From contig CANESI010000004.1 of assembly GCA_947441065.1 (NCBI GenBank), positions 62,001 through 126,000 on the forward strand: 64,000 bases of DNA. The letters are read 5' to 3'. The position numbers and the translations under genes are program-made. The DNA comes from Caulobacteraceae bacterium. Lineage in GTDB: Bacteria; Pseudomonadota; Alphaproteobacteria; Caulobacterales; Caulobacteraceae. This document shows, piece by piece, positions 35,876 through 43,861 of the stretch (within the stretch, counting starts at the first letter, position 1; each line of letters starts with the position of its first letter). The notes beneath the pieces are model-generated. The model made no database searches, was not told where the DNA came from, and saw nothing but the letters and a program-made list of their open reading frames with translations.

Positions 35876-36862
35876 ATGGAGCTTTTGTTCAGCTTTCAAG
35901 AGTGGTCGTATAAAGAGACCTTCAAGATTTCGCGAAGCGCAAACGCTAATTCCGCTCTGTTTGTCGCCTATATAAAAGACGGCGATCTTGTCGGCCGCGG
36001 CGAATGCGGACTGCTGCCACAATATGGTCAGACCCAACAAGACGCTGAAGAGGGATTTGTTCTGGCGCAGACACTCGTTCGGGAGGGATTGAGCCGAGAG
36101 GACCTTGCACTCAGGATCACTAACCCTTCCGTGCGCAATGCCATTGATTGCGCCCTTTGGGATTTAGAATGCAAGCGGTCGGGTCAAGACATCTGGACAT
36201 TGACGGGCCTGCCCAAAGCAACTTCCATCGAGGTTGATCTGACAATCAGTGTCAATCCGGTCGACAAGATGTGCGCTGATGCGGTCATCGCCGTAGCCAA
36301 CGGCTACCGAATTCTCAAGCTTAAGGCAGATAAAAACGATGTTGTTGCAAAGGTCGCCGCTATCGCTTCGGCGGTACCTGGCATTGAATTCATCATTGAT
36401 GCGAATGAGGCTTGGGATCTAAAGACCCTCCATGACAGTTGCGATCAGTTACACACCCTAGGTGTTAAGTTGATTGAACAGCCCCTCCACCATCAATCAG
36501 ATGACGGTCTGATCGACTATCGCGGTCCGATACCACTTTGCGCAGATGAAAGCTGTGGCAGCATCGGCGATCTGGATCGGCTCGCTAGCCTCTATCAGTC
36601 CATCAATATTAAGTTGGACAAGGTGGGTGGCTTAACCCCCGGCTTGGAACTGGCCAAAGCGGCTAGACGCGCGAACATGAAGATCATGCTTGGCTGCGGA
36701 GGGCCAACGTCGCTGGGCGCAGCCCCTGCCTATGTTCTGGCGACACTTTGCGATTATGTGGATCTGGATGGACCTGCTTTAATGTTGGATGATCGCGCCC
36801 ACGCTATGATCTACAAAGACGGGCAGTTGCGATGCTTTGGCCCCGCCCTTTGGGGCGGTTAA
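35876..36862 (+). CDS. Dipeptide epimerase (enolase superfamily)
   Basis: A 328-residue enolase-superfamily enzyme of the muconate-lactonizing subgroup. Catalytic lysines are K150 in the KLKAD motif (K148-x-K150) and K246 in IKLDKVGGLT; metal ligands are D175, E201 and D224. The DLD pair at D296/D298 (VDLDGPALM) is the mark of dipeptide epimerases, where it binds the alpha-ammonium group of the dipeptide. The enzyme inverts the C-terminal residue of dipeptides such as L-Ala-D/L-Glu. It starts 4 bp after the thiolase stop. It suggests the degraded peptide contains D-residues or arises from cell-wall peptides. Confidence 0.88.
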   Translation: MELLFSFQEWSYKETFKISRSANANSALFVAYIKDGDLVGRGECGLLPQYGQTQQDAEEGFVLAQTLVREGLSREDLALRITNPSVRNAIDCALWDLECKRSGQDIWTLTGLPKATSIEVDLTISVNPVDKMCADAVIAVANGYRILKLKADKNDVVAKVAAIASAVPGIEFIIDANEAWDLKTLHDSCDQLHTLGVKLIEQPLHHQSDDGLIDYRGPIPLCADESCGSIGDLDRLASLYQSINIKLDKVGGLTPGLELAKAARRANMKIMLGCGGPTSLGAAPAYVLATLCDYVDLDGPALMLDDRAHAMIYKDGQLRCFGPALWGG

Positions 36863-36882
36863 CTCCAACCGCAGGGGCACTT

Positions 36883-37866
36883 ATGGACCGCAAGATAGCC
36901 ATCATCGGGATGGGTGGGACCATTGCCATGGTCCAAGGACCAAACGGCTTGGTGCCTGATAAGAGCGTCGAGGACCTAATCTTCTCGCAGGCCCAAGAGT
37001 TAGCCAATGTCGCGTTTGACAACATTGACCTACTTTCAATTCCAAGCGCAAACATCACTTTTGATCATATTCAACTTTTGGCCCGAACGATTGAATCGGC
37101 CGAGAGAAATGGATCGCAAGGTATCGTTGTTATTCAAGGTACCGATACGATCGAGGAGACAGCTTTTGCACTTGAACTCCTGGTCAACTGTTCGCTGCCT
37201 ATTATCGTAACGGGTGCAATGAGAGCCGCCACCCACCCCAGCACAGATGGCCCAGCCAATCTGAGGGCAGCTATTGGAGTTGCGCTCAATGGTGCGTGGG
37301 GAGCAGGTGTTTTGGTGGTCATTAATGAGGAGATCCATGCCGCCCGCTATGTGCGTAAACTCCACACCCTATCGCTCAACGCTTTCCAGTCGCCCGATTT
37401 TGGAGCCTTGGGTCGTTTGCACGAGGGACGGTTGCGCAAAACAGTTACTAACCTGCCCGCGCTTGGCCTTTTAGATCCTCAGATTGGCAAGTCCTGGCCC
37501 AAGGTCGCCATTTGCAAAATCACGATGGATCAGGACAGTCTTGTTCTTGGCCGATTAAAAGACCTTGGCTTTGACGGCTGCATTCTCGAAGCTATGGGAG
37601 CAGGACATATTCCAGCCAGTCTCGTTTCAACCATCGAACAGGCCGCCAAAGATATGCCCATAGTCCTATGTTCTAGAACCGCCACGGGCGCAATCTGTGA
37701 AGATACATATGGATATCCAGGTTCAGAAACCGACCTGTTGCGCCGCGGCGTCCTATCGGGAGGCGCTCTATCGAGCCTCAAAGCGCGCGTTTTATTGACG
37801 CTGTGCATTGCAGAAAATGCGTCTACGGCCGCTGAGCGGTACCAACATTTTATGGCAAAAATCTAG
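36883..37866 (+). CDS. L-asparaginase family amidohydrolase, cytoplasmic
   Basis: About 327 residues from the ATG at 36883, which has AGGGG ahead and begins directly with the fold (MDRKIAIIGMGGTIAM); an in-frame ATG at 36832 overlaps the epimerase. T13 in GGTIA is the nucleophile, and VIQGTDTIEETAF supplies the second Thr-Asp pair. No signal peptide is present, so it resembles the cytoplasmic type. It deaminates asparagine, or possibly related beta-amides. It is the last gene of the rightward unit thiolase-epimerase-asparaginase, directly abutting the traD remnant. Confidence 0.9.
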   Translation: MDRKIAIIGMGGTIAMVQGPNGLVPDKSVEDLIFSQAQELANVAFDNIDLLSIPSANITFDHIQLLARTIESAERNGSQGIVVIQGTDTIEETAFALELLVNCSLPIIVTGAMRAATHPSTDGPANLRAAIGVALNGAWGAGVLVVINEEIHAARYVRKLHTLSLNAFQSPDFGALGRLHEGRLRKTVTNLPALGLLDPQIGKSWPKVAICKITMDQDSLVLGRLKDLGFDGCILEAMGAGHIPASLVSTIEQAAKDMPIVLCSRTATGAICEDTYGYPGSETDLLRRGVLSGGALSSLKARVLLTLCIAENASTAAERYQHFMAKI

Positions 37867-37867
37867 A

Positions 37868-38049
37868 GGTTTGAATATCGACGTGAACCAAGGCGCACGC
37901 AGGTTGATCAGAACGATACAGACGACGCCCCAACACAGGACGAAGAACAGATATCGCTTGGCCTCTTGGCCGGCCATGACCAGGGCATGGCCTAGGACTT
38001 GCCCACCGCGAACGAAGGCGCTGAAAGCATCCGATGATGATTTTACCAT
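37868..38049 (-). pseudogene. 5' fragment of a traD-like conjugation coupling protein gene
   Basis: From the ATG at 38049 the frame reads MVKSSSDAFSAFVRGGQVLGHALVMAGQEAKRY, then a transmembrane helix (LFFVLCWGVVCIVLINL). This resembles the membrane-anchored N-terminus of TraD-type coupling ATPases (RGGQ..GH..MAGQ). The ATPase body is missing and the frame runs into the asparaginase gene on the other strand. The family assignment is recognition from a short segment and is tentative. It implies the catabolic block replaced or was inserted into conjugation genes. Confidence 0.5.
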
Positions 38050-38113
38050 TTTGTAATCCAAAAAAAGGACACGAAATGGCGAGGATCTCCCCTAGTGGTA
38101 AGGTTTTATAGGC

Positions 38114-38479
38114 CTAAGACAGGGCTTCGAAAAGGGCCAAAAGACGCTCGTCTGTCGGGGGGCTCACATCGACGTCGAAGGGGCGTTTGCCCAAGGGTCC
38201 GAACAGAAGCACAGCGGCCTGCTCAGCGGTCTTGCGCGCGTCTCTGAGTTCTTCCGTGGTCAATGACTTGCGCGCCAAGGCCAGCATCACGGCTGTGCCC
38301 AAGAGGGTCTGATAGCCAGCCTGGTGGGCCACCCAGGATTTGCGGTCAATGGCGTGCTGGGCGATGGCCTCGTCAATAATCTGGCCATAGGTCATGCCTT
38401 TATCGACCGACATCTGATGAAGACGCGCCTTTGTTGCGGGCATAACGTGGCACTGGATACGCGGCATTGCGGACGGCAT
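38114..38479 (-). CDS. Ribbon-helix-helix-like small protein next to traD remnant (putative relaxosome accessory protein)
   Basis: A 121-residue protein. The N-terminus (MPRIQCHVMPATKARLHQMSVDKGMTYGQIIDEAIAQHA) has the strand-helix-helix pattern of ribbon-helix-helix DNA-binding proteins; the rest is helical and of unknown type. The traD-like fragment follows 64 bp downstream on the same strand, and perfect inverted repeats lie just upstream, as expected for a relaxosome or autoregulated conjugation gene. GAGGGG precedes the ATG. The function is inferred from context only. Confidence 0.6.
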   Translation of the reverse strand: MPSAMPRIQCHVMPATKARLHQMSVDKGMTYGQIIDEAIAQHAIDRKSWVAHQAGYQTLLGTAVMLALARKSLTTEELRDARKTAEQAAVLLFGPLGKRPFDVDVSPPTDERLLALFEALS

Positions 38480-38500
38480 TTCAACTTATCCCCTCACAAG

Positions 38501-38522
38501 GGAGAGGTGGAAATACCTCTCC
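38501..38522. repeat. Perfect 8-bp inverted repeat upstream of the RHH gene
   Basis: GGAGAGGT (38501-38508) is the exact complement of ACCTCTCC (38515-38522), with six bases between. It ends 22 bp before the RHH gene's start codon, a usual place for an autoregulatory operator. Confidence 0.5.
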
Positions 38523-38601
38523 GTAACTTCATGATTTATAACAATTAATTGGGAAAATCAACAGGTGGAGGTGATAGTGCCTCTCCCCCTCCGCACTTTT
38601 A

Positions 38602-38621
38602 TTATTGTTGTAAAACAATAA
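38602..38621. repeat. Perfect 8-bp AT-rich inverted repeat
   Basis: TTATTGTT (38602-38609) pairs with AACAATAA (38614-38621) around GTAA. With the neighbouring GC-rich inverted repeat it gives the intergenic region the look of an origin of transfer, but no nick-site consensus is recognised. Confidence 0.45.
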
Positions 38622-38644
38622 CTTACACTGGCCGCAGGCGTGCG

Positions 38645-38973
38645 TATGGTGTGCACTGTCAAGAGACAGTTATTTGATAGCCCCCTTGGGGCAATTACGG
38701 TTCGTCACAAGGCCTCGAAAATCTAGATTGTTCAATTCAATCAGACCGTTCAAAGCCCAGACGGCGAATGAGGCTAACCACACCGAGTTTGGGGCATTGA
38801 GTGCCAGAGGCTCAATGTTCCGCTGATGTTCCGCTCTGGGTACAAAATAGCCATCAGGACAGGCCTCAAAGCCTTACGCTATATGGGATTGCGAAACATG
38901 GAGGGACCAATCAGTCTCGGCGGGAGAACGTCGGGACGGCGCTGTCAGTTAGACTACGCGTTGGGACACGATC
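38645..38973. repeat. 329-bp direct repeat, copy A
   Basis: This segment begins TATGGTGTGCACTGTCAAG, ends in TTGGGACACGATC, and is matched along its whole length, with scattered substitutions, by 44761-45089, which is also exactly 329 bp. The remaining sequence of the 710-bp gap between the RHH gene and the TPR gene (38480-39189) shows no gene. The right end resembles the ends of IS256-family elements (compare 43725-43750), so this is probably a non-autonomous or internally deleted insertion element. Confidence 0.7.
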
Positions 38974-39189
38974 CTCGGGCCGAGTTGACGCGAGAACGGT
39001 ACCGGGCGATCCCTCGCATGCAGCACAGAAAGGTGCACCCCAGCAGGGCGGTCTGGGCGGTGCCGCTTGCCTTAATTCTCATCCGCCGTTCGACGGACGA
39101 AAGTCGGGAAAGGCCTCAAAAATAACTGGTGACTTGTCCGGATTGTGCGACAGTATCCTCTAAACAAAGCCTGACACAGGACTAAAGAC

Positions 39190-40122
39190 ATGACCCGTTT
39201 GCTGTTGGTTGTCGTCGGCTGCGCCACGCTTGGACTGGCGTCCTCCCTTCCACTGGCGGTGCTGGCCTCCGGCGGCGGCGGAGGTGGCGGCTCTGCCCCC
39301 AGTGCTTCCGGTCCGATGTACGACCCGGCCGCAGAGTACCAAAAGGGCTTGGAGGCTATCTCCAATGGCAAATGGAAGGACGCTCAGCGCGCCTTCACCA
39401 ATGTCACGGACGCCGCGCCCAAGGCTTTCGAAGGCTGGTTCATGCTGGGCTATGCTAAAGCGGGCGGCGGCGATCCCAAGGGCGCGCGCAGGGCCTATGA
39501 GCGGGCTGCCAAGCTCAAGCCCGAGGATATTGCCACCCGCAGGGAACTGGCGATCAACCTGGCTAGGATCGGCGAGACGGAAAAAGCACGATCCGAGCTT
39601 GCGCTGTTGCAAGGCCGCGCGGCGACCTGCGCAGAGGCCTGCCCCGATGCTGCCCTGTTGAAATCCGGCATCGCCGCCATCGAGACGGCCTTGGTGCCCC
39701 CAGCGCAAGCCATGCAACCCACGCCGCAATCCTTTGTGGCGCCGCCTAGGCCGGACCAGGGCGATCAGGCCTATGCGGACGCCCTTATGCTGGTCAATCA
39801 GGGCAGGCTGGACGACGCCTGGTCCGCTCTTGGCGAGGCGGAGCTGGCCCTTGGACCCCATCCCGACATCCTGACCTACAAGGGATATGTCCGTCGACGT
39901 ATGGGGCAGACCCACATGGCCGAAGACTATTACCGCCAGGCTCTGGCCATAGCCCCCGAGCATCGCGGTGCCTTGGAATATTACGGTGAGCTGAAGGTGC
40001 TGCAGGGCGACCTGGCCGGTGCCCGCCGCCTGCTCGCCCGCCTTGACCAGGTCTGCGCCTTTGGTTGTCCCGAGGCGGAGGAGTTGAGGCGATGGATCGC
40101 CACAGGCGCCCAACCGTCCTGA
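39190..40122 (+). CDS. Exported TPR-repeat protein
   Basis: A 310-residue protein with a signal peptide (about residues 1-26), a glycine-serine-rich spacer, then TPR units: YDPAAEYQKGLEAISNGKWKDAQRAFTNV, APKAFEGWFMLGYAKAGGGDPKGARRAYERAAKLKPED, a proline-rich break near 180-200, and a second TPR group (GDQAYADALMLVNQGRLDDAWSAL.. to LEYYGELKVLQGDLAGARRLL). Such proteins are periplasmic scaffolds. Its stop lies 31 bp inside the following cytochrome c gene, so both are translated together and may interact. No catalytic motif is present. Confidence 0.85.
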   Translation: MTRLLLVVVGCATLGLASSLPLAVLASGGGGGGGSAPSASGPMYDPAAEYQKGLEAISNGKWKDAQRAFTNVTDAAPKAFEGWFMLGYAKAGGGDPKGARRAYERAAKLKPEDIATRRELAINLARIGETEKARSELALLQGRAATCAEACPDAALLKSGIAAIETALVPPAQAMQPTPQSFVAPPRPDQGDQAYADALMLVNQGRLDDAWSALGEAELALGPHPDILTYKGYVRRRMGQTHMAEDYYRQALAIAPEHRGALEYYGELKVLQGDLAGARRLLARLDQVCAFGCPEAEELRRWIATGAQPS

Positions 40123-41042
40123 TCGTAACGGCCACGCTGTTGTGTGGCGCATTACTGATGGCAGCTTCTGCCGCGCCGCCGCTTCGCGAGCTGCGCTGGA
40201 CCAGCCGCGCGGCTGACGGGGTCCGCCAGATGACCCGAAGGCCCGGGGAGTGCCTGGTTCGTCCGAGCGAACAGGACGGTGCCCTGAGCCTCGAGATCGG
40301 TCGGGCCGCCTTTCGTTCGCCCCTAGTGCTGGGGGGCGCTGCCGCAAGAGCCGGACTGAGTTGTGATACCTGCCATCGCGATGGTAGGGGCAATAGTGAA
40401 TTCCAGTTTCCGGGCCTGTCCGGCGGGCCGGGCATGGCGGATGTCACCAGCTTTCACTTCAGTCCGCACCGCGGCGATCTGCTAGACGACCCCCGCCCAA
40501 TTCCGGACCTATCTGGCCCAAAGGCCCTGCTGAAGATAGCCCAGAGCCCAGAAAGCGGCGACCTGGAGCGGTTCATCACTGGCCTTGTGGTTGAGGAGTT
40601 TGATGGCCAACCGCCGCCCGACCGGGTCATCCGAGGCCTAGCGGACTATGTTCGCGCCCTTGATCCGGCGGCCTGTCCCACCAAGGATGCGCTCATCACA
40701 GCAGGCGACGTCTTGGACGACGCCGATCGCGCCGTGGCTGCGGCCAGCAGGGCTCTGGCGCTCAAGGATGGGCCCAGCGCCTTGGTCATGATCGGGTCGG
40801 CACGGTCGGCGCTTGGCAGGCTGGATGAGCGTTATACCGCCCTGCCCGTCAGCCGTCAGGCCCTCAGCGAGGCGGACCGGCAATTACTCGGCGCCTCGGA
40901 GGCTGTAAGGACGGGCGGACCTGATGGAGCGGCCCGGCTGGCCAGCTGGCAAGCCGAAGAACCGAGGCTGAGAGCAAGGCTAAAGCGAGACGAAGGCCGG
41001 TCGCTTTTCAACCCCACTGTGCTGAGCGCCGCCGTTCAATAG
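40092..41042 (+). CDS. Periplasmic c-type cytochrome-like protein
   Basis: A 316-residue protein from the ATG at 40092, with a signal peptide (RPTVLIVTATLLCGALLMAASAA). A single heme-attachment site CDTCH stands in AARAGLSCDTCHRDGRG. The following segment (FSPHRGDLLDDPRPIPDLSGPKALLKIAQSPESGDLERFITGLVVEEFDG) looks like the di-heme peroxidase/MauG-type neighbourhood, but only one CxxCH is present. The C-terminal 120 residues are Ala/Arg-rich helices. It overlaps the TPR gene and likely works with it in the periplasm; electron partner unknown. Confidence 0.75.
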   Translation: MDRHRRPTVLIVTATLLCGALLMAASAAPPLRELRWTSRAADGVRQMTRRPGECLVRPSEQDGALSLEIGRAAFRSPLVLGGAAARAGLSCDTCHRDGRGNSEFQFPGLSGGPGMADVTSFHFSPHRGDLLDDPRPIPDLSGPKALLKIAQSPESGDLERFITGLVVEEFDGQPPPDRVIRGLADYVRALDPAACPTKDALITAGDVLDDADRAVAAASRALALKDGPSALVMIGSARSALGRLDERYTALPVSRQALSEADRQLLGASEAVRTGGPDGAARLASWQAEEPRLRARLKRDEGRSLFNPTVLSAAVQ

Positions 41043-41276
41043 ACCGCCTCCCTTGCCCCCGGACGCCGCGCCGCCCTATTGGCCCCGTTCCCCCTTTGGG
41101 GGTAAAAAGTCCCAGCTGGGGAACCCTATGCCGGTCGGCGTAAGCGAAAAGGTGGCAGACTAGCTATGATGTGCGCATGATACACTGCGTGATGAAGCTC
41201 ATCTTAATTTCTCAGCTGGATGACGGGCACTTCACTGGCCGTTCTTGCACCCCCAACAGCCAAAGGAGGCTTGGCC

Positions 41277-41672
41277 TTGCCAACAAGGAGTTACGTCGAA
41301 TTGAAAGACCTGCAGATTGCTGTGCATTTGGGGACCTACGGCCCTGTTGATGTTGTGCCGGATGCGCACCTTTTGGATCTGACCCTAACCATCGCGCCGC
41401 ATCTGGTGATGATTCCACGCGACGAGATGGCGCTCGTTTTCGACTATGATCCGCTGATCCTACAAATCGATGCTCTGGCGCGCGCTAACCACTACGAAAC
41501 TCAAGAGCGGCTGATGACATCCATTGTCGAAGCCTGCATTGAGTATCCCCAGATTGAGGCCTTAGATATCAGCCTGCGCAAGCGGCCGGTTCTGTCCGGG
41601 ACCGGTACGCTTGGGGTACGTTTGATCGTTGATTCAATCGAAATGGCCGCGCTGCGCGACGCTGCAACCTGA
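41277..41672 (+). CDS. Dihydroneopterin aldolase (FolB)-like protein
   Basis: About 131 residues with the FolB pattern: VELKDLQIAVHLGTYG, FDYDPLILQIDALARANHYETQERLMTSIVEACIEYPQIEALDISLRKRPVL. The lysine of the family's K-P motif appears as K-R-P. The start is placed at TTG 41277 because AAAGGAGG ends 7 nt before it and the fold begins at once; an ATG at 41220 without a Shine-Dalgarno sequence is the alternative and would add 19 residues. FolB makes 6-hydroxymethyl-dihydropterin for folate. No other folate genes are adjacent. Confidence 0.78.
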   Translation: MPTRSYVELKDLQIAVHLGTYGPVDVVPDAHLLDLTLTIAPHLVMIPRDEMALVFDYDPLILQIDALARANHYETQERLMTSIVEACIEYPQIEALDISLRKRPVLSGTGTLGVRLIVDSIEMAALRDAAT

Positions 41673-41728
41673 TCCTGCCATAGCTCTAGAAAATCACTGG
41701 ACGCGCGCTTCGGGCCAGCTCGAAGGTG

Positions 41729-42298
41729 TCAGGGCACTAACCATGTCCCGATCCAATCACTTTCGCGATCAAACCGCGCGCGCCGATGGTTTGGGCCAAG
41801 ATGCAAGGCGTCAACAGATGATATCTCGAGCCGCAACACGGCAAAAGACTCAGCGTCAGAGACTTTCGTATAATCCAGCGCCCTTGAGATAGGCTGGCCC
41901 GGTGCCGGGGTAACGCCGTAGGATAGTCGTGACGTTGGGGGTACGCCTTCCCAGATAGTCGCAACATCCCGACCAATTAAAATTGTGACGTCGGCTTCAA
42001 GCCGCAATTGCAGATGGGCTGATCTATCCCAAACATGGAGGGCGGCAAAAGGTGCTGCCCTCATATTCTTGACCTTGGCTGACCCTAGATCAGTGTAAAC
42101 ATCCAATGTTCCCGCTCTTTTGTCGGCCGCGCGCATAACGACCGTTCGAGCCTGCGGCCGGCCTTCAGAAGTGACAGTCGCCAGCGTCGGGTGCCGGGCC
42201 GGAGCATGGCGGTCGTGAACACCGCGTGTCAGCCTTGTCCAGACCTCACCATATAAAAGCGACAGATCATAAGCCCAAGGATGGGGATCGGGCGTCAT
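41729..42298 (-). CDS. Pyridoxamine 5'-phosphate oxidase-family flavin-binding protein
   Basis: A 189-residue split-barrel protein. HPTLATVTSEGRPQARTVVMRAADK is the FMN-binding PNPOx-like N-terminal strand pair, followed by VYTDLGSAKVKNMRAAPFAALHVWD. The second half is shorter than in PdxH, and the usual C-terminal dimerisation segment is not clear, so true PdxH activity is uncertain. It overlaps the TIGR03643 gene by 4 bp, a pairing that suggests co-translation. Confidence 0.82.
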   Translation of the reverse strand: MTPDPHPWAYDLSLLYGEVWTRLTRGVHDRHAPARHPTLATVTSEGRPQARTVVMRAADKRAGTLDVYTDLGSAKVKNMRAAPFAALHVWDRSAHLQLRLEADVTILIGRDVATIWEGVPPTSRLSYGVTPAPGQPISRALDYTKVSDAESFAVLRLEISSVDALHLGPNHRRARFDRESDWIGTWLVP

Positions 42299-42507
42299 TT
42301 GTAAACCTCGCGTCGGTCAGCAAAAGTACGGACACGTCTGCGCCAGGCACGGTAGCTACCGGACTTGAGATTTTGCCGCATCAATGTTTTTACCTCGTCA
42401 GCGCTCAGCCCGTGTAGGGCGCGGATCTGGTCGAAGCTAACATGGTCGCTAAGTGCCATCTCGATGATTTCGCCCAGGAGCGCTGGGTCAAGGGGCTGAC
42501 TTTTCAT
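42295..42507 (-). CDS. TIGR03643 (DUF2805) family small protein
   Basis: A 70-residue protein: DPALLGEIIEMALSDHVSFDQIRALHGLSADEVKTLMRQNLKSGSYRAWRRRV. This matches the short family found in many aquatic alpha- and gammaproteobacteria. It looks like an HTH-type small DNA-binding protein, but no function is established. Its stop overlaps the start of the PNPOx-like gene. Confidence 0.8.
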   Translation of the reverse strand: MKSQPLDPALLGEIIEMALSDHVSFDQIRALHGLSADEVKTLMRQNLKSGSYRAWRRRVRTFADRREVYK

Positions 42508-43062
42508 GCGCTGTCAGATGTCTTTGCCGCGTCATAAGTCAAGCTCGCCTCGCTGCTGAGCAGCACCGGGGGGATGAATTTAATGACCAAAAAAATGCAC
42601 TCACCCATAATGCATGGACAAACACTATATTGCAGATCCAAGTTCAAGCCATGAGCGCAATACTCGCAAAGGTCAGCAAAAAAGAATGGGGCAGGATGCA
42701 GCCGACCAGTTCAGCGCCTTACCGTCCGTGAGATGGCACTGATGGGCAAAACACCATTAACCCATACCAAGTTGTTGGGCACCTTAACGGTGTTTCGGGT
42801 AACAGTAGTGATTGTGATAGTTGGATTGAGACCAGTCCTCGCTTTCGCTGCCATCTTATGGGTTTAGCTGATCATACCCTCTGGATTGAGCCAGCCATTT
42901 AACGTCTTGACCCTTGTTAATCTGATAACAGGCCCTACCTTCAATCTCAGTGCTAATAAATAACGCTCCGCGATGCGGCCCTTGTCATCCCTTCGAAATG
43001 GATAATTTTCCCTAGCAAAGAAAAGTGGATGTACGTTCATCAAATAATATAGGAAACTATTG
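42508..43062. other. Intergenic region with one imperfect inverted repeat
   Basis: No gene is recognised in 555 bp. AACACCATTAA (42750-42760) and TTAACGGTGTT (42784-42794) form an 11-bp inverted repeat with one mismatch and a 23-base loop. The right part is AT-rich and precedes a small membrane-protein gene. Confidence 0.45.
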
Positions 43063-43359
43063 ATGAGAAAATTCGTCGTATTTATATGGAACTATGTGTT
43101 TGATCATGAAGTTAGCCCGTTACGGCATATTCAAGACGTACCCACAAGACATATGATCCTACAGATACTAGGTTGGATGTGGGCTGCTTCTTTCGCAATT
43201 GCTATCGGCAGCTATACGTTCCTCGCTATTAGCTTAGTTGGTCACATAGTTTTGATAGCAGCAGCGGCCATAACCGTAGCTACTTACACCGCTGCCGAAA
43301 AGAGGCCGTCCCTTTTCAAGCGGGCGTCAGGAAGGCGCGTCGACGGCGAACACGAATAG
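43063..43359 (+). CDS. Small membrane protein of unknown function
   Basis: A 98-residue protein from the ATG at 43063 (AGGAA upstream). An amphipathic N-terminus is followed by two transmembrane helices (ILGWMWAASFAIAIGSYTFLAISLVGHIVLIAAAAITVATY) and a basic tail. Base composition is lower in GC than its surroundings. I do not recognise the family. It lies between gene-poor segments that carry insertion-element remnants. Confidence 0.6.
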   Translation: MRKFVVFIWNYVFDHEVSPLRHIQDVPTRHMILQILGWMWAASFAIAIGSYTFLAISLVGHIVLIAAAAITVATYTAAEKRPSLFKRASGRRVDGEHE

Positions 43360-43443
43360 AGGTTGAGCCGCTCCAGTTTTGTCGGGTGCACCCGGAGGGC
43401 GGGTGATAACCGTTCAGGACGTTGATCAAGCCATAGCTCGGTC

Positions 43444-43683
43444 GTGGACACCGCCGCTGCCCAAGATCGTGACGCCCCTGCCAAGGCTCCCAAGTTCGCC
43501 ACCTTTACAGACCAATCTGAGAGAAACAGGATGACCTGCGTGTCCTTCCTGAAGCAACACCAGTTGAAGCTCCACTTGACCAACCCGATCGAGCGTCCAA
43601 ATTGCGAAATTGAGCGCCGCAAAGAGATGGTTGGCATCTTGACCGACGAGGTCCAGGTCGGCTTGCCAGAAGTGGCTGGCTGA
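43444..43683 (+). pseudogene. IS256-family transposase, C-terminal remnant
   Basis: The frame contains SFLKQHQLKLHLTNPIERPNCEIERRKEMVGILTDE, a decayed version of the IS256-family C-terminal segment (STNPIERLNxEIKRRTxVVGIFPN), including the catalytic glutamate region. The upstream DDE core and the final residues are missing. A family-type end sequence lies 42 bp downstream. Confidence 0.75.
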
Positions 43684-43724
43684 TCGATCCAGCTCTGCTG
43701 GAAATCAGGGAGACTGCTTTGTGG

Positions 43725-43750
43725 GTTACACCACGCGGTTGCACACGATC
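43725..43750. repeat. Probable IS256-family terminal inverted repeat (right end)
   Basis: The 26 bases from GTTACACCACGCG to CACACGATC resemble the ends of IS256-family elements and match, with three or four differences, the right end of the 329-bp repeat at 45064-45089 and, less closely, at 38948-38973. Confidence 0.6.
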
Positions 43751-43861
43751 GGGCATTCGGCTTCAACCGCCTTGTAAAGGCATTAAACTGCCTTAACTAA
43801 CAGCGTGTTCTACTGTGCTATTTCGCCGGTAGTTCATGCCCCTTCTTGCAAAGGACGAACC

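Noticed and set aside
41084-41108. CCCCC-TTT-GGGGG hairpin after the cytochrome gene
   Set aside because: It is a good stem, but no T-run follows on either strand and the flanks are GC-rich, so it was not called a terminator.
43360-43440. Possible extension of the IS256 remnant to the left
   Set aside because: No conserved IS256 residues could be found in any frame before about 43470.
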